A stretch of 12,873 nucleotides of DNA from an uncultured Lachnospiraceae bacterium (GCA_947177885.1 CAMWWF010000047.1:1-12873), one strand, 5' to 3'; shown: positions 1 through 6,752, counted from the stretch's first letter. Made by a program: numbers and translations. Notes: a model not told the origin generated them from the letters alone.

Positions 1-182
1 AGAAGTGTATACAGGCCCGCCGCCAGCAGGACGGCCAGCAGCGGGGAGAGCAGGAGGGCGGGCAGTTTTTTCAGTACCCGCCACCCTCGCATACCCATGA
101 TCACAAACAGGTAGATCGCCAGGACGGCGTGGGGAATCAGGGAACCTGTAAATGAGGTCAGGTAATCCTTCAGTGTGAACAT
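1..182 (-). CDS. Partial membrane protein, N-terminus only
   Basis: The first 60 codons of a gene that runs off the left edge. The ATG at 182-180 follows an AGGAGG ribosome binding site (191-196) at 8 nt, and a near-consensus promoter lies just upstream, so the start is secure. Residues about 13-28 (SLIPHAVLAIYLFVIM) form one hydrophobic helix. After a short basic stretch (RGWRVLKK) a second helix begins, rich in Leu, Ala and Pro. Two closely spaced helices with a basic loop between them indicate an integral membrane protein, such as a transporter or the sensor half of a histidine kinase. Too little is present to choose, and I recognise no family. It is visibly more GC-rich than the neighbouring 480-1200 segment. 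Confidence 0.7.
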   Translation of the reverse strand, partial: MFTLKDYLTSFTGSLIPHAVLAIYLFVIMGMRGWRVLKKLPALLLSPLLAVLLAAGLYTL

Positions 183-207
183 AGCGGTTGCCTCCTTTCT
201 GTGGGGT

Positions 208-236
208 ATCATATCACATGGAGGGAATTTTGTCCA
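208..236 (-). promoter_or_regulatory. Sigma-A-type promoter for the left-edge gene
   Basis: On the minus strand TGGACA (236-231, one mismatch to TTGACA) is followed by a 17-bp spacer and TATGAT (213-208, one mismatch to TATAAT). A TG one base upstream of the -10 makes it an extended -10. Transcription would start near 201, giving a leader of only about 20 nt that holds the ribosome binding site. Confidence 0.7.
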
Positions 237-315
237 CGGATAAGCCGATGATGCAAAGCCCCAAAAATACTATGACCATCTTGAAAAACAAGGCTCAAAC
301 ATTCCGGCTCCTCAT

Positions 316-363
316 AAAAAAGCACTCAGAGGACGGCGTTTTGTAGTTGCCGTCCTCTGAGTG
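316..363 (-). terminator. Strong intrinsic terminator, minus strand
   Basis: A perfect 15-bp inverted repeat: CACTCAGAGGACGGC at 323-337 and its complement at 349-363, with an 11-nt loop. Read on the minus strand, the stem is followed two bases later by six T (complement of 316-321). It lies downstream of the minus-strand gene at 572-1180 and upstream of the left-edge gene's promoter, so it separates the two units. On the plus strand no T-run follows, so it should work in one direction only. Confidence 0.8.
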
Positions 364-490
364 GCTACACGCTGTTTTGCCTGTTCCAATGCCTGCAATG
401 CTTTTTTTAATCTTTACTGATTTCCTGCTTGCTCTCAATCATTTCTGACACCTCGTTCTTTCTTTGCTGTTTTGGTGATTTTTTGAAAAT

Positions 491-511
491 AAAAAAGGCA
501 GATGATTGCCT
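491..511 (-). terminator. Weak hairpin plus T-run after the S51-like gene
   Basis: A 5-bp stem (AGGCA 496-500 with TGCCT 507-511) and a 6-nt loop are followed on the minus strand by a run of T (complement of 491-496). It lies about 60 nt past the stop of the gene at 572-1180. The short stem makes it weak; the strong terminator further on is the likelier end point. Confidence 0.35.
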
Positions 512-571
512 GTTACGATAATCGCTACCAAAAGATAAGCAAAAATTTAAATAAGTTGAATTAATATTAGC

Positions 572-1180
572 TTATACATGACATATATCTATGGTACTCC
601 CCTCAATAAAAACACCTTCTCCGTCATTTAAACGAATTACTTCTACTGAATGTTCCTTCTCATATACCTGACACTTTTCTTCAAATCTATCAACCCTTTT
701 TAAAAATTTCTCATAATGTGGTAAAACTTCTACATTTGTAAGTTTTATTCCGCTTAAATCCTTCAAACCAAGAAAGTTCATATCTGCGGAGTATATATTT
801 ACTAATTCCAAAGTCGGACCAAATACAAATGCCGCTGCACTCCAACCTATCAAAATCTTCGTATCTGCAATGGCTTTTAATACATCAACAGCATTATGTT
901 CCCTTATGGAATTCAACAAATAGAAAGGATTTCCGCCTATAAATTCCACGACATCGTAACTAAGAAGATTTTTAGCAGGAATCTTATCCAAATCCAATAT
1001 ATCAACATAAAGATTTAATGATTCCAATTCTGCAACGATCCTATTCACGTGATAGTTTTTTTCTTTATATTCGTTATCTGCTGTTACCACTACAACAGCT
1101 GTTTTGCACTCTTTGATTCTTTTGTTCATAGCTTTCAATAGGTTTTCGCTCGACAATCCATTTGAACATAAAACAAGCAT
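572..1180 (-). CDS. Peptidase S51 / type 1 glutamine amidotransferase-like protein
   Basis: A 202-residue cytoplasmic protein of the PepE-like S51 fold. Visible features, numbered from the chosen start: an N-terminal beta strand (MLVLCSNGLSS), FIGGNPF (about 80-86) where the family has its GGN motif, and IGWSAAAFVFG with the nucleophile-elbow serine at about 114. A histidine in VLPHYEKF (about 155) matches the family's conserved PHY. These fit the Ser/His serine-peptidase arrangement of aspartyl dipeptidase (family knowledge); the actual substrate cannot be read. The frame can be opened from a TTG at 1198, but GGAGGAGGG lies inside that extension 6 nt before the ATG at 1180, so the ATG is the start. 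The gene is much more AT-rich than aroA or cysK, which suggests acquisition. It appears monocistronic. Only a weak promoter candidate is visible (TAAAGT near 1229-1234). Confidence 0.8.
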   Translation of the reverse strand: MLVLCSNGLSSENLLKAMNKRIKECKTAVVVVTADNEYKEKNYHVNRIVAELESLNLYVDILDLDKIPAKNLLSYDVVEFIGGNPFYLLNSIREHNAVDVLKAIADTKILIGWSAAAFVFGPTLELVNIYSADMNFLGLKDLSGIKLTNVEVLPHYEKFLKRVDRFEEKCQVYEKEHSVEVIRLNDGEGVFIEGSTIDICHV

Positions 1181-1352
1181 CTCAAGCCCTCCTCCCAATT
1201 TTGGCTTATCGAATTGTTCAATGTTTTCACTTTATCACAAACGCACACACAATTCCATTAATTTTGCTTAAACTATTTTTGCCCTATTTTTTGTAATCAT
1301 CATCTGCCTTGCACGTTCCCTTTGCTTGGCTGAGGTTTTATGCCGTTTGAAG

Positions 1353-1361
1353 TGCTATAAT
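1353..1361 (+). promoter_or_regulatory. Extended -10 promoter of the sigma-factor remnant
   Basis: TG-C-TATAAT at 1353-1361 is a perfect -10 with the extended TGn element. No good -35 is present at the right distance, as is common for extended -10 promoters. It points at the broken sigma-factor gene that follows. Confidence 0.5.
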
Positions 1362-1434
1362 AAAGGAATTTCAGCTGCATGCAACTGACAAAAATCTTCT
1401 TGTAAAAACCGGCAAAAAGAGATTATGAGAGTCT

Positions 1435-1740
1435 ATGGGGCGGAAGATCAGAAACGGAACTGGAAGAGGCGGTGATGATGTGGATGAATTTGAAAAGCTG
1501 TTGGAAGCAGAGAGCGTATCAGTGGAGCGCTATATAAGATTTCGGGTCCATTCCAAAGCGGATGCCGAAGATGTATTGCAGGAGGTGCTTCTTACAGCCT
1601 GTCAGAAATTTTTTCAGCTGAAGAACAGAGGCTCTTTCAGGGCATAGATCATCAGTATTGCCAGGAATAAGTGCAACGACTATTTTCGAAAGATGGCTGC
1701 CCGGCTGGAAATCCCGATGGATGAGCTGACAGAACAATAA
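1435..1740 (+). pseudogene. Broken sigma-70/ECF-like sigma factor, region 2 only
   Basis: Codons 1-70 (ATG 1435; a GTG at 1480 is an alternative start) contain SKADAEDVLQEVLLTACQKF, the characteristic sigma region 2 pattern of ECF-type factors. The frame then meets TAG at 1645-1647. Beyond it the same frame continues without a shift as IISIARNKCNDYFRKMAARL to a TAA at 1738-1740. In relatives the residue at the TAG is normally Trp (…W-[LI]-I-x-I-A-R-N…), so a TGG to TAG change is the simplest cause. Region 4, needed for -35 recognition, is missing altogether; the sequence runs into the convergent aroA gene. It is therefore a 3'-truncated relic with a nonsense mutation. It could make at most a short region-2 peptide. 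Confidence 0.75.
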
Positions 1741-1744
1741 GGGA

Positions 1745-1770
1745 CACTGCGCTGAGAAATCAGCGCGGTG
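1745..1770. terminator. GAAA-tetraloop hairpin between convergent genes
   Basis: An 11-bp stem (1745-1755 with 1760-1770, one T-G wobble) closes on a GAAA tetraloop. It sits between the end of the sigma-factor relic and the convergent end of aroA. The downstream T-runs are poor on both strands (CTTTCCC on plus, CCCTTATTG on minus). It may act as a weak bidirectional terminator or an RNA 3'-end stabiliser. Confidence 0.5.
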
Positions 1771-1827
1771 CTTTCCCATACGGTGTACGGCAGCCTTTAA
1801 TAGGAGCGGCAGCCACTTTCCGTGTCT

Positions 1828-3408
1828 TCACTCCGCTTTGCTGCCATATCTCCGGATCACCTGATCCAGAACTTCGAAATATTCCTCAAAGGTCTTCTTG
1901 CAGCAATCGGGATTGTCGATGACAATACCGGTGCTCCGCAGCCCTGTCAGGGAAAATCCCATAGCCATGCGGTGGTCGTCATAGGTCTCTATCAGAGCCG
2001 CGTTGGGCTGCCCGGGATAAACGGTGATACTGTTTTCTGTTTCCTCACAGTGGATTCCCATTCTGCGCAGTTCCGTCACAATAGCGGTGATCCGGTCGCT
2101 TTCCTGGAAACGGATGTGCCCGATGCCCGTGATGGTGGTAGGGCTGTCGGCGTAGGGAGCGATGGCAGCCAATGTGATGGCCTGATCGGAGCAGGCTGAC
2201 ATGTCTGCTGTAATGCCATGGAAAATACCGTCTGCGGGTGGTTCTACCAAAATCCCGTCTTTCGGGTCAGAAACCTTACAACCCATTTTTCCCAAGGTGC
2301 GGATAAAAGCAGCATCCCCCTGTAAAGAATCGAAATGCACATGCTCTACCTGCACCGGAATCCCCAGCACCGGACTCATTGCATAAAAGTAACATGCGGC
2401 GGAGACATCCGGCTCAACCTGATAGTCCAATGCACGGTAAGTCTGTCCTGCCGCAGTGCGGTAGCCCATGGGGAGTGTGCTGTTGATACAGCCGGTGCAG
2501 TGGGAATTTTCATTTTCACTGCCGCTGTTGCGTATTTCATCATTGTCACTGTTGCTGCTGTGAGGTATGGCATTGCTATTATCGTTATCTTTGTGGCTGC
2601 CATGATCACTGTGATTGCTGCCATATTCATTGTTAAGTCCATGGTCAGTGTTTTCGTTTTTGCCGGAAGTGCGGTGCTTTCCTCCTGTGCAATAATACAG
2701 GGGCACGGTCTGTACTCCGAACTGTTCCATCATTCTGACTGTCATATCAATGTAAGCACGTCCGTGAGTTCCCTCTATATATGTGGTAAAATCCTCCTCC
2801 GATAAGCAGGACGCGATCAGGAGTGCGCTTAAAAACTGACTGCTGGAATCGATGTTGACGGAGATGCGGTCTTTTTGAAAGCCATGACTTTTCAGGGTAA
2901 ATGGGAAATGCCCCTCTCCGGAAGTCCTGTCAGAATTCTCACAGACCACTTCACATCCCAGCTCTCTCAGGGAATCCAGCAGAGGGGCCATGGGGCGTTT
3001 CCGCATCTGCCCCGAGGCATCCATGTGATAGACGCCATGGGAAATGCCCAGATAGGCGGTCAGAAATCTTGCCGCTGTGCCGGCGCTTCCCACGAACTGG
3101 TCTGCTTCCGCTTTTGGCACGGTTCCGCCATGTCCTGTCACCGTGATGACCTTCGCTTCTTCATCCGCAGCCGTCTCAAAGCCGAGATCCTGAATGCATT
3201 TTAAGAAATGTCTGGAATCATCGGAAAACAGGGCGCCTTTCAGTGTGGATCGGCCGTTGGCAAGGGTGGCCAGCAGCAGGGCCCTGTTGGTGATGCTCTT
3301 GGAGCCGGGGACAGATACCCTTAAGGGGGGCTGCGGAGCCGCGTTTATCCGGTTCTGCAGGGTTTCATATATGTTTTGTACAGGATATGTCTTGTTCATG
3401 GGTTTCAT
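1828..3408 (-). CDS. aroA: 3-phosphoshikimate 1-carboxyvinyltransferase (EPSP synthase) with insert
   Basis: Condenses shikimate-3-phosphate with phosphoenolpyruvate, the sixth step of the shikimate pathway, in the cytoplasm. Family motifs are all present: PGSKSITNRALL (34-45, Lys37), GSAGTAARFL (107-116), MRKRPMAPL (135-143), SSSQFLSALL (188-197), EPDVSAACYF (332-341), CSDQAITLAAIA with the catalytic-type Asp (406-417), RFQESDR (433-439), DDHRMAM (477-483) and CKKTFEEYF (503-511). The 526 residues exceed the usual 420-430 because of a hydrophilic insert at about 242-318. Two ATGs compete: 3408, with GAAAAGG touching it, and 3399 (Met4), which leaves that GAAAAGG 9 nt upstream and is better spaced. 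Only 32 bp separate it from the truncated gene upstream, and I see no clear promoter of its own, so it may depend on readthrough. No other shikimate genes are adjacent. Confidence 0.93.
   Translation of the reverse strand: MKPMNKTYPVQNIYETLQNRINAAPQPPLRVSVPGSKSITNRALLLATLANGRSTLKGALFSDDSRHFLKCIQDLGFETAADEEAKVITVTGHGGTVPKAEADQFVGSAGTAARFLTAYLGISHGVYHMDASGQMRKRPMAPLLDSLRELGCEVVCENSDRTSGEGHFPFTLKSHGFQKDRISVNIDSSSQFLSALLIASCLSEEDFTTYIEGTHGRAYIDMTVRMMEQFGVQTVPLYYCTGGKHRTSGKNENTDHGLNNEYGSNHSDHGSHKDNDNSNAIPHSSNSDNDEIRNSGSENENSHCTGCINSTLPMGYRTAAGQTYRALDYQVEPDVSAACYFYAMSPVLGIPVQVEHVHFDSLQGDAAFIRTLGKMGCKVSDPKDGILVEPPADGIFHGITADMSACSDQAITLAAIAPYADSPTTITGIGHIRFQESDRITAIVTELRRMGIHCEETENSITVYPGQPNAALIETYDDHRMAMGFSLTGLRSTGIVIDNPDCCKKTFEEYFEVLDQVIRRYGSKAE
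2455..2685 (-). other. Low-complexity insert within AroA
   Basis: Codes residues about 242-318 of AroA: a run dominated by Asn, Ser, Asp, His, Gly and Glu with no hydrophobic core residues (for example SNHSDHGSHKDNDNSN). It falls between the helix ending EQFGVQTVPLYYC and the strand YRALDYQVEPD, where ordinary EPSP synthases have a short loop. It is in frame and intact, so the enzyme could fold around it as a disordered surface loop. Codons are mostly AAT, GAT, AGC, CAT and GGC. The DNA shows no obvious exact tandem period. Confidence 0.75.
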
Positions 3409-3440
3409 CCTTTTCTCTTTTCATGTTTTATGGCAGCAGA

Positions 3441-3632
3441 TCAGTCAGGCGGTATTTCTGAGCGGATGGAGTACCGAACTAAATTGACAAATACTTTTGC
3501 ACCTGGACGGAACTGTTTCGTTCCGCACTCTAATTTATGAGCTTCACCATGTTCATGTTCTCCGACGATATTGCCCACAAGGCACCATTGCCATTCCTGT
3601 TCGGCGGATGTTTCTTCTGCTGCGGCTGCCAT
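3441..3632 (-). pseudogene. Truncated small gene of unknown function
   Basis: 63 codons from ATG 3632, with GGAGTG 8 nt upstream as ribosome binding site. The first 52 residues look like a real soluble domain (EWQWCLVGNIVGEHEHG, then GTKQFRPGAKVFVNLV). After VNLV the sequence turns into an unrelated tail (RYSIRSEIPPD) and stops 32 bp before aroA. This resembles the N-terminal part of a longer clostridial hypothetical protein cut off by a deletion or recombination near 3478. That resemblance is from memory and not verified. It overlaps no other gene and sits 7 nt after the stop of the 33-codon frame upstream, so the two probably form one transcript. Confidence 0.45.
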
Positions 3633-3639
3633 AGTATCA

Positions 3640-3741
3640 TCACTCCGTTCTGAACTGTAACAAGCGGTTGTAACAATCCGGACAGGTCACTGAACTGTCA
3701 CGATGATGCACACTGCGCCCGCAAGTCTCGTAAAATTGCAT
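3640..3741 (-). CDS. 33-residue zinc-ribbon-like mini-protein
   Basis: ATG 3741 to TGA 3640. The peptide holds TCGRSVHHRDS and VTCPDCYNRLL: cysteines at 7, 20 and 23 and histidines at 12-13. The CPDC pair is a typical zinc knuckle; a first CXXC partner would need a cysteine at position 4, where there is Tyr. A possible ribosome binding site, AGAGGA, lies 11 nt upstream. The TGA lies only a few bases before the next gene's start, as in a translationally coupled pair. It could be a genuine micro-protein or a decayed zinc ribbon. No homolog can be named. Confidence 0.45.
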   Translation of the reverse strand: MQFYETCGRSVHHRDSSVTCPDCYNRLLQFRTE

Positions 3742-3792
3742 GGAAATGTGTCCTCTGATTACAATTATTGACTTCGCGGGAGGGGCTATCTG

Positions 3793-3822
3793 AGCTGTTA
3801 CAAGCTGTTACTGAAATTCAGT
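3793..3822. repeat. Tandem 10-mer and 13-bp palindrome upstream of the cysK promoter
   Basis: AGCTGTTACA at 3793-3802 is followed at once by AGCTGTTACT at 3803-3812. The end of the second copy overlaps a perfect palindrome, ACTGAA-A-TTCAGT (3810-3822), whose end is 19 bp before the -35 box. The position suits an activator site, but no known motif is recognised. Confidence 0.35.
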
Positions 3823-3841
3823 ATAAAATAAAAATCGGTAC

Positions 3842-3870
3842 TTGACAATAGTGAAAAGCAGGTGTAATAT
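3842..3870 (+). promoter_or_regulatory. Near-consensus sigma-A promoter of the cysK operon
   Basis: A perfect -35 TTGACA (3842-3847), a 17-bp spacer, and -10 TAATAT (3865-3870). Transcription should start near 3877, leaving a leader of about 59 nt before the GTG of cysK. Such a strong core promoter implies control by repression rather than activation. Confidence 0.85.
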
Positions 3871-3880
3871 ACAATCCATA

Positions 3881-3908
3881 ATATTCCTATTTGAACACTA
3901 TGAAATAA
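3881..3908. promoter_or_regulatory. CymR-like operator candidate
   Basis: Read on the minus strand, 3890-3881 is ATAGGAATAT, preceded by TTATTTCATAGTGTTCAA. As I recall it, the Bacillus CymR element is TAAWWNCN2ANTWNAN3ATMGGAATTW. Against this the site keeps most fixed positions, including ATAGGAAT and the upstream T-ATT-C-A-T pattern. It begins about 4 bp past the expected transcription start, where a bound Rrf2 protein would block the promoter. The Rrf2 gene at 7816-8256 is the natural partner. Assignment rests on a remembered consensus in AT-rich DNA. Confidence 0.45.
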
Positions 3909-3935
3909 AATATAAAAAGAAAAGAGGAGAATGTT

Positions 3936-4874
3936 GTGGGAAAAATTTATGCAAGTGCAACGGAATTGATCGGGCATACACCGTTACTTCAAGTCGATCA
4001 TTATGCGAAAGATCAGGGGATAACGGAAGCTGTTCTGCTGGCGAAGCTGGAGTATTTGAATCCTGCTGGCAGCGTCAAGGACCGTATCGCTCTGGCGATG
4101 ATCGAGGATGCGGAGAAGAAGGGAACTTTAAAGCCCGGCGCAACTATTATAGAACCTACTTCCGGTAATACCGGGATCGGGCTGGCAAGCGTGGCCGCGG
4201 CAAAGGGATACAGGACCATCCTGACTCTGCCTGAGACCATGAGTGTAGAGCGCAGAAACCTGTTAAAGGCATACGGTGCGGAACTGGTTCTGACGGAGGG
4301 CGCAAAGGGCATGAAGGGTGCCATTGCCAGGGCGGAGGAACTGCAGAAGTCTACCCCCGGATCCGTGATCCTGGGACAGTTCGACAATCCCGCGAACCCG
4401 GCTGCACATGCCGCAACCACCGGTCCCGAGATCTGGGAGGACACGGACGGAAAGGTGGATATCTTTGTGGCGGGCGTGGGCACCGGCGGTACCGTTACCG
4501 GTATCGGCACATTCCTGAAAGCAAGGAATCCCCATATCAAAGTGGTGGCTGTGGAGCCTGAGGACTCTCCCGTGCTTTCCGGAGGACAGCCCGGTCCCCA
4601 TAAGCTCCAGGGTATCGGAGCCGGCTTTGTTCCTTCTATATTAAATACACAGATTTATGATGAAGTATTTACCGTAACTACCGACCAGGCGTTCTCTACC
4701 GGCCGCCTCATTGCCCGGAAGGAAGGTATTCTGGTGGGTATCACCTCCGGTGCGGCACTGTATGCGGCAGCGCAGATCGCGAAGAGACCTGAGAACAGGG
4801 GAAAGACCATTGTGGCGCTGCTTCCTGACTCCGGTGACAGATATCTTTCCACGCCGATGTTTACAGAAGCTTAA
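3936..4874 (+). CDS. cysK: Cysteine synthase A (O-acetylserine sulfhydrylase)
   Basis: Forms cysteine from O-acetylserine and sulfide using pyridoxal phosphate; cytoplasmic. The 312 residues match the family length. NPAGSVKDR (42-50) holds the PLP lysine, Lys48. TSGNTG (75-80) is the substrate-carboxylate loop, GTGGT (182-186) binds the PLP phosphate, GITSGAA (268-274) holds the serine near the pyridine nitrogen, and [11 protein letters not shown] closes the chain. The start is GTG 3936, with GAGGAG 6 nt upstream; the ATG at 3931 is in another frame. It is the first gene after the promoter. The 94-nt gap to metN has only a small CCTTT-CGGG-AAAGG hairpin without a T-run, so readthrough into metNIQ is likely. 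Confidence 0.95.
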   Translation: MGKIYASATELIGHTPLLQVDHYAKDQGITEAVLLAKLEYLNPAGSVKDRIALAMIEDAEKKGTLKPGATIIEPTSGNTGIGLASVAAAKGYRTILTLPETMSVERRNLLKAYGAELVLTEGAKGMKGAIARAEELQKSTPGSVILGQFDNPANPAAHAATTGPEIWEDTDGKVDIFVAGVGTGGTVTGIGTFLKARNPHIKVVAVEPEDSPVLSGGQPGPHKLQGIGAGFVPSILNTQIYDEVFTVTTDQAFSTGRLIARKEGILVGITSGAALYAAAQIAKRPENRGKTIVALLPDSGDRYLSTPMFTEA

Positions 4875-4968
4875 ACTTGTGGTAAACTGCCTTTGAGACA
4901 GTCCTTTCGGGAAAGGCCGGTAAGAGGTAAACAGAGGGATACTGTTAATTGCGGAAAGGCGTAAATAT

Positions 4969-5979
4969 ATGGAACCCATTATTCAGATTCAAAATGTCAC
5001 CAAGACATTTCTGGGAAAAGATAATCAGGTTGAGGCACTGAAGGGCATCAGCCTTAACATTGAAAAAGGCGATATCTACGGCATCATCGGTATGAGCGGC
5101 GCGGGGAAATCCACGCTGGTGCGCTGCCTTAATTTCCTGGAAAAACCCACCACGGGAACTGTACTGATCGAAAAGAAAGATCTGTCCGCCATGACAGAGA
5201 AGGAACTGAGGCATACCAGGACGGAGATTGCCATGATCTTCCAGCACTTCAATCTGTTAATGCAGAGGAGTGTTCTGGACAATGTATGTTTTCCCATGGA
5301 GATCGTGGGGGTGAAGAAGGCGGACGCCAGAAAGCGCGCCATGGAGCTTCTGGAGATCGTAGGGCTTTCCGAGAAAGCGAAAAGTTATCCGGCACAGCTT
5401 TCCGGCGGACAGAAGCAGAGGGTGGCTATCGCCAGGGCACTGGCGAACAATCCCAAGATCCTGCTCTGCGATGAGGCTACCAGCGCTCTGGATCCTACCA
5501 CTACGAAGTCCATTTTACAGCTGCTGCAGCAGATCAACAGGGATTACGGTATTACCATTGTGATCATCACACATGAGATGTCGGTGGTGCAGGAAATCTG
5601 TTCTCATGTAGCCATTATTGACAATGGAGAGCTGGCGGAGCATGGAACGGTGGAGGAAGTATTCACCTCTCCCAAAACCCCGGCGGCGAAGAAGCTGGTG
5701 TTCATGATCAATCCCCAGATGGCGGAGATGCGCAGCAAGAGATGCATCCGCATTGTATTTGTGGAGAATTCCTCCTTTGAGCCGGTGATCGCCAATATGA
5801 TCTTGGAATGCAAGGCGCCGGTGAATATTTTGCTGGCGGACACCAAGGACATTAACGGTATTGCCCATGGGCAGATGATCTTACAGCTTCCGGAAGACGA
5901 GAGCACGGCGGCGAAGATGATCCATTATCTGCGGGAGAGAAAGCTGACTGTGGAGGAGGTGGATTCTTATGTGGAATGA
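4969..5979 (+). CDS. metN: Methionine-type ABC importer, ATPase subunit
   Basis: Cytoplasmic ATPase that powers uptake through the MetI channel. Its 336 residues contain Walker A GMSGAGKST (41-49), the Q-loop FQHFNLL (91-97), signature LSGGQ (144-148), Walker B ILLCDEA with catalytic Glu169, and switch His202. Residues from about 258 onward form the C-terminal NIL domain (RIVFVENSSF…), which in MetN binds substrate and inhibits transport when internal methionine is high (family knowledge). Start ATG 4969 has GGAAAGG about 10 nt upstream. It overlaps metI by 11 nt. The co-transcribed cysK means cystine or another sulfur compound could be carried instead of methionine; the ATPase alone does not settle this. 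Confidence 0.95.
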   Translation: MEPIIQIQNVTKTFLGKDNQVEALKGISLNIEKGDIYGIIGMSGAGKSTLVRCLNFLEKPTTGTVLIEKKDLSAMTEKELRHTRTEIAMIFQHFNLLMQRSVLDNVCFPMEIVGVKKADARKRAMELLEIVGLSEKAKSYPAQLSGGQKQRVAIARALANNPKILLCDEATSALDPTTTKSILQLLQQINRDYGITIVIITHEMSVVQEICSHVAIIDNGELAEHGTVEEVFTSPKTPAAKKLVFMINPQMAEMRSKRCIRIVFVENSSFEPVIANMILECKAPVNILLADTKDINGIAHGQMILQLPEDESTAAKMIHYLRERKLTVEEVDSYVE

Positions 5980-6670
5980 GATCATTACATACTGGCAGCA
6001 GGAAGGAACCATTATGACTCCCATGGTAAGCTATCTGCTGGAAAATATCTGGGTGACGCTTTATATGACGGTAGTGTCCACTGTAATGGCTTATATTCTG
6101 GGACTTCCCATGGGAATCGCCATGGTGGTCACAGCGTCGGGGGGCCTGCGCCCTAATAAAGTGATATACAGAATACTGGATTTTTTGGCAAATATTGTGA
6201 GAAGCGTCCCGTTTCTGATCCTGCTGATCCTGGCTTTGCCCCTGACCCGCATCATTGTGGGAAAGGCATACGGACCTACGTCCGTGATCGTGCCGCTGGT
6301 ACTGGCGGCGGCGCCTTTCATTGCAAGAATGGTGGAATCCTCCCTGCTGGAGGTGGACAAGGGTGTGATAGAAGCGGCACAGAGTATGGGGGCAAGCCTT
6401 TGGACGATCATCTGGAAAGTGATGCTGGCTGAGGCCAGAACCTCTCTGATCGTAGGTGCGACGATCGTACTGGGCACTGTCCTTGGCTATTCCGCCATGG
6501 CAGGGATTGTGGGAGGCGGCGGACTTGGCGATATTGCCATCCAGTACGGTTACTATCGTGGGGAAAACAGTGTTGCGTGGATGTGCGTTATCCTGCTGGT
6601 AGTGCTGGTGCAGGGGATGCAGTACATAGGAATCCGAATTTCCAAAAAGACGGACAAGAGGATACGTTGA
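5969..6670 (+). CDS. metI: Methionine-type ABC importer, permease subunit
   Basis: A 233-residue inner-membrane channel with five predicted helices at roughly 26-55, 79-98, 104-119, 159-182 and 203-222. The EAA coupling loop reads EAAQSMGASLWTI (135-147) and is the contact for MetN. The end GYSAMAGIVGGGGLGD followed by a Lys/Arg-rich tail is typical of MetI. The start at 5969 lies inside the last codons of metN and is served by AGGAGGT at the metN 3' end, 8 nt upstream, so translation of the two subunits is coupled. An 82-nt gap to metQ has a small ACCGTAAACGGT palindrome but no terminator. Confidence 0.95.
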   Translation: MWNEIITYWQQEGTIMTPMVSYLLENIWVTLYMTVVSTVMAYILGLPMGIAMVVTASGGLRPNKVIYRILDFLANIVRSVPFLILLILALPLTRIIVGKAYGPTSVIVPLVLAAAPFIARMVESSLLEVDKGVIEAAQSMGASLWTIIWKVMLAEARTSLIVGATIVLGTVLGYSAMAGIVGGGGLGDIAIQYGYYRGENSVAWMCVILLVVLVQGMQYIGIRISKKTDKRIR

Positions 6671-6752
6671 TATTTGGTACTGACAGTTGGAATGCAGGGC
6701 TGTTTGGTATAGAGAAAGTTTCGACACCGTAAACGGTAAAGGAGGACACATT

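Larger units (their letters stand above)
312..550 (-). pseudogene. Decayed C-terminal coding remnant
   Basis: This stretch has no intact gene but reads like the end of one. On the minus strand an open frame ends at TAA 409-407 with a charged helical sequence that includes SPKQQRKNEVSEMIESKQEI. One frame over, directly after the stop, the reading continues as KKALQALEQAKQRV and ends at TGA 314-312. The switch falls at a TT plus A7 run, so a single-base indel would join the two parts. A short ATG frame (442-407, 11 codons) lies inside the first part. I do not recognise the parent protein. The strong terminator hairpin overlaps the last codons. The alternative is chance open reading in low-complexity DNA. 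Confidence 0.3.

Noticed and set aside
401..412. A AAA AAG slippery run on the minus strand as a programmed frameshift site.
   Set aside because: The zero-frame TAA comes before the slippery heptamer, so a ribosome would stop first; a decayed indel is simpler.
1822..2199. A 125-codon plus-strand frame opposite the aroA 3' half.
   Set aside because: Shadow of the well-supported aroA gene; no ribosome binding site and no recognisable protein.
2335..2805. A 156-codon plus-strand frame with a long hydrophobic run, resembling a multi-helix membrane protein.
   Set aside because: It is antisense to the AroA low-complexity insert. The complements of Asn, Asp, Ser and His codons read as Ile, Val, Ala and Phe codons, which creates false membrane helices. 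No ribosome binding site.
4890..4925. CCTTT-CGGG-AAAGG hairpin after cysK as a terminator.
   Set aside because: Only five base pairs and no following T-run; cysK and metN are more likely co-transcribed.
6687..6752. Upstream start for MetQ adding 22 residues.
   Set aside because: The extension would bury the lipoprotein signal peptide, and AGGAGG is placed for the ATG at 6753.
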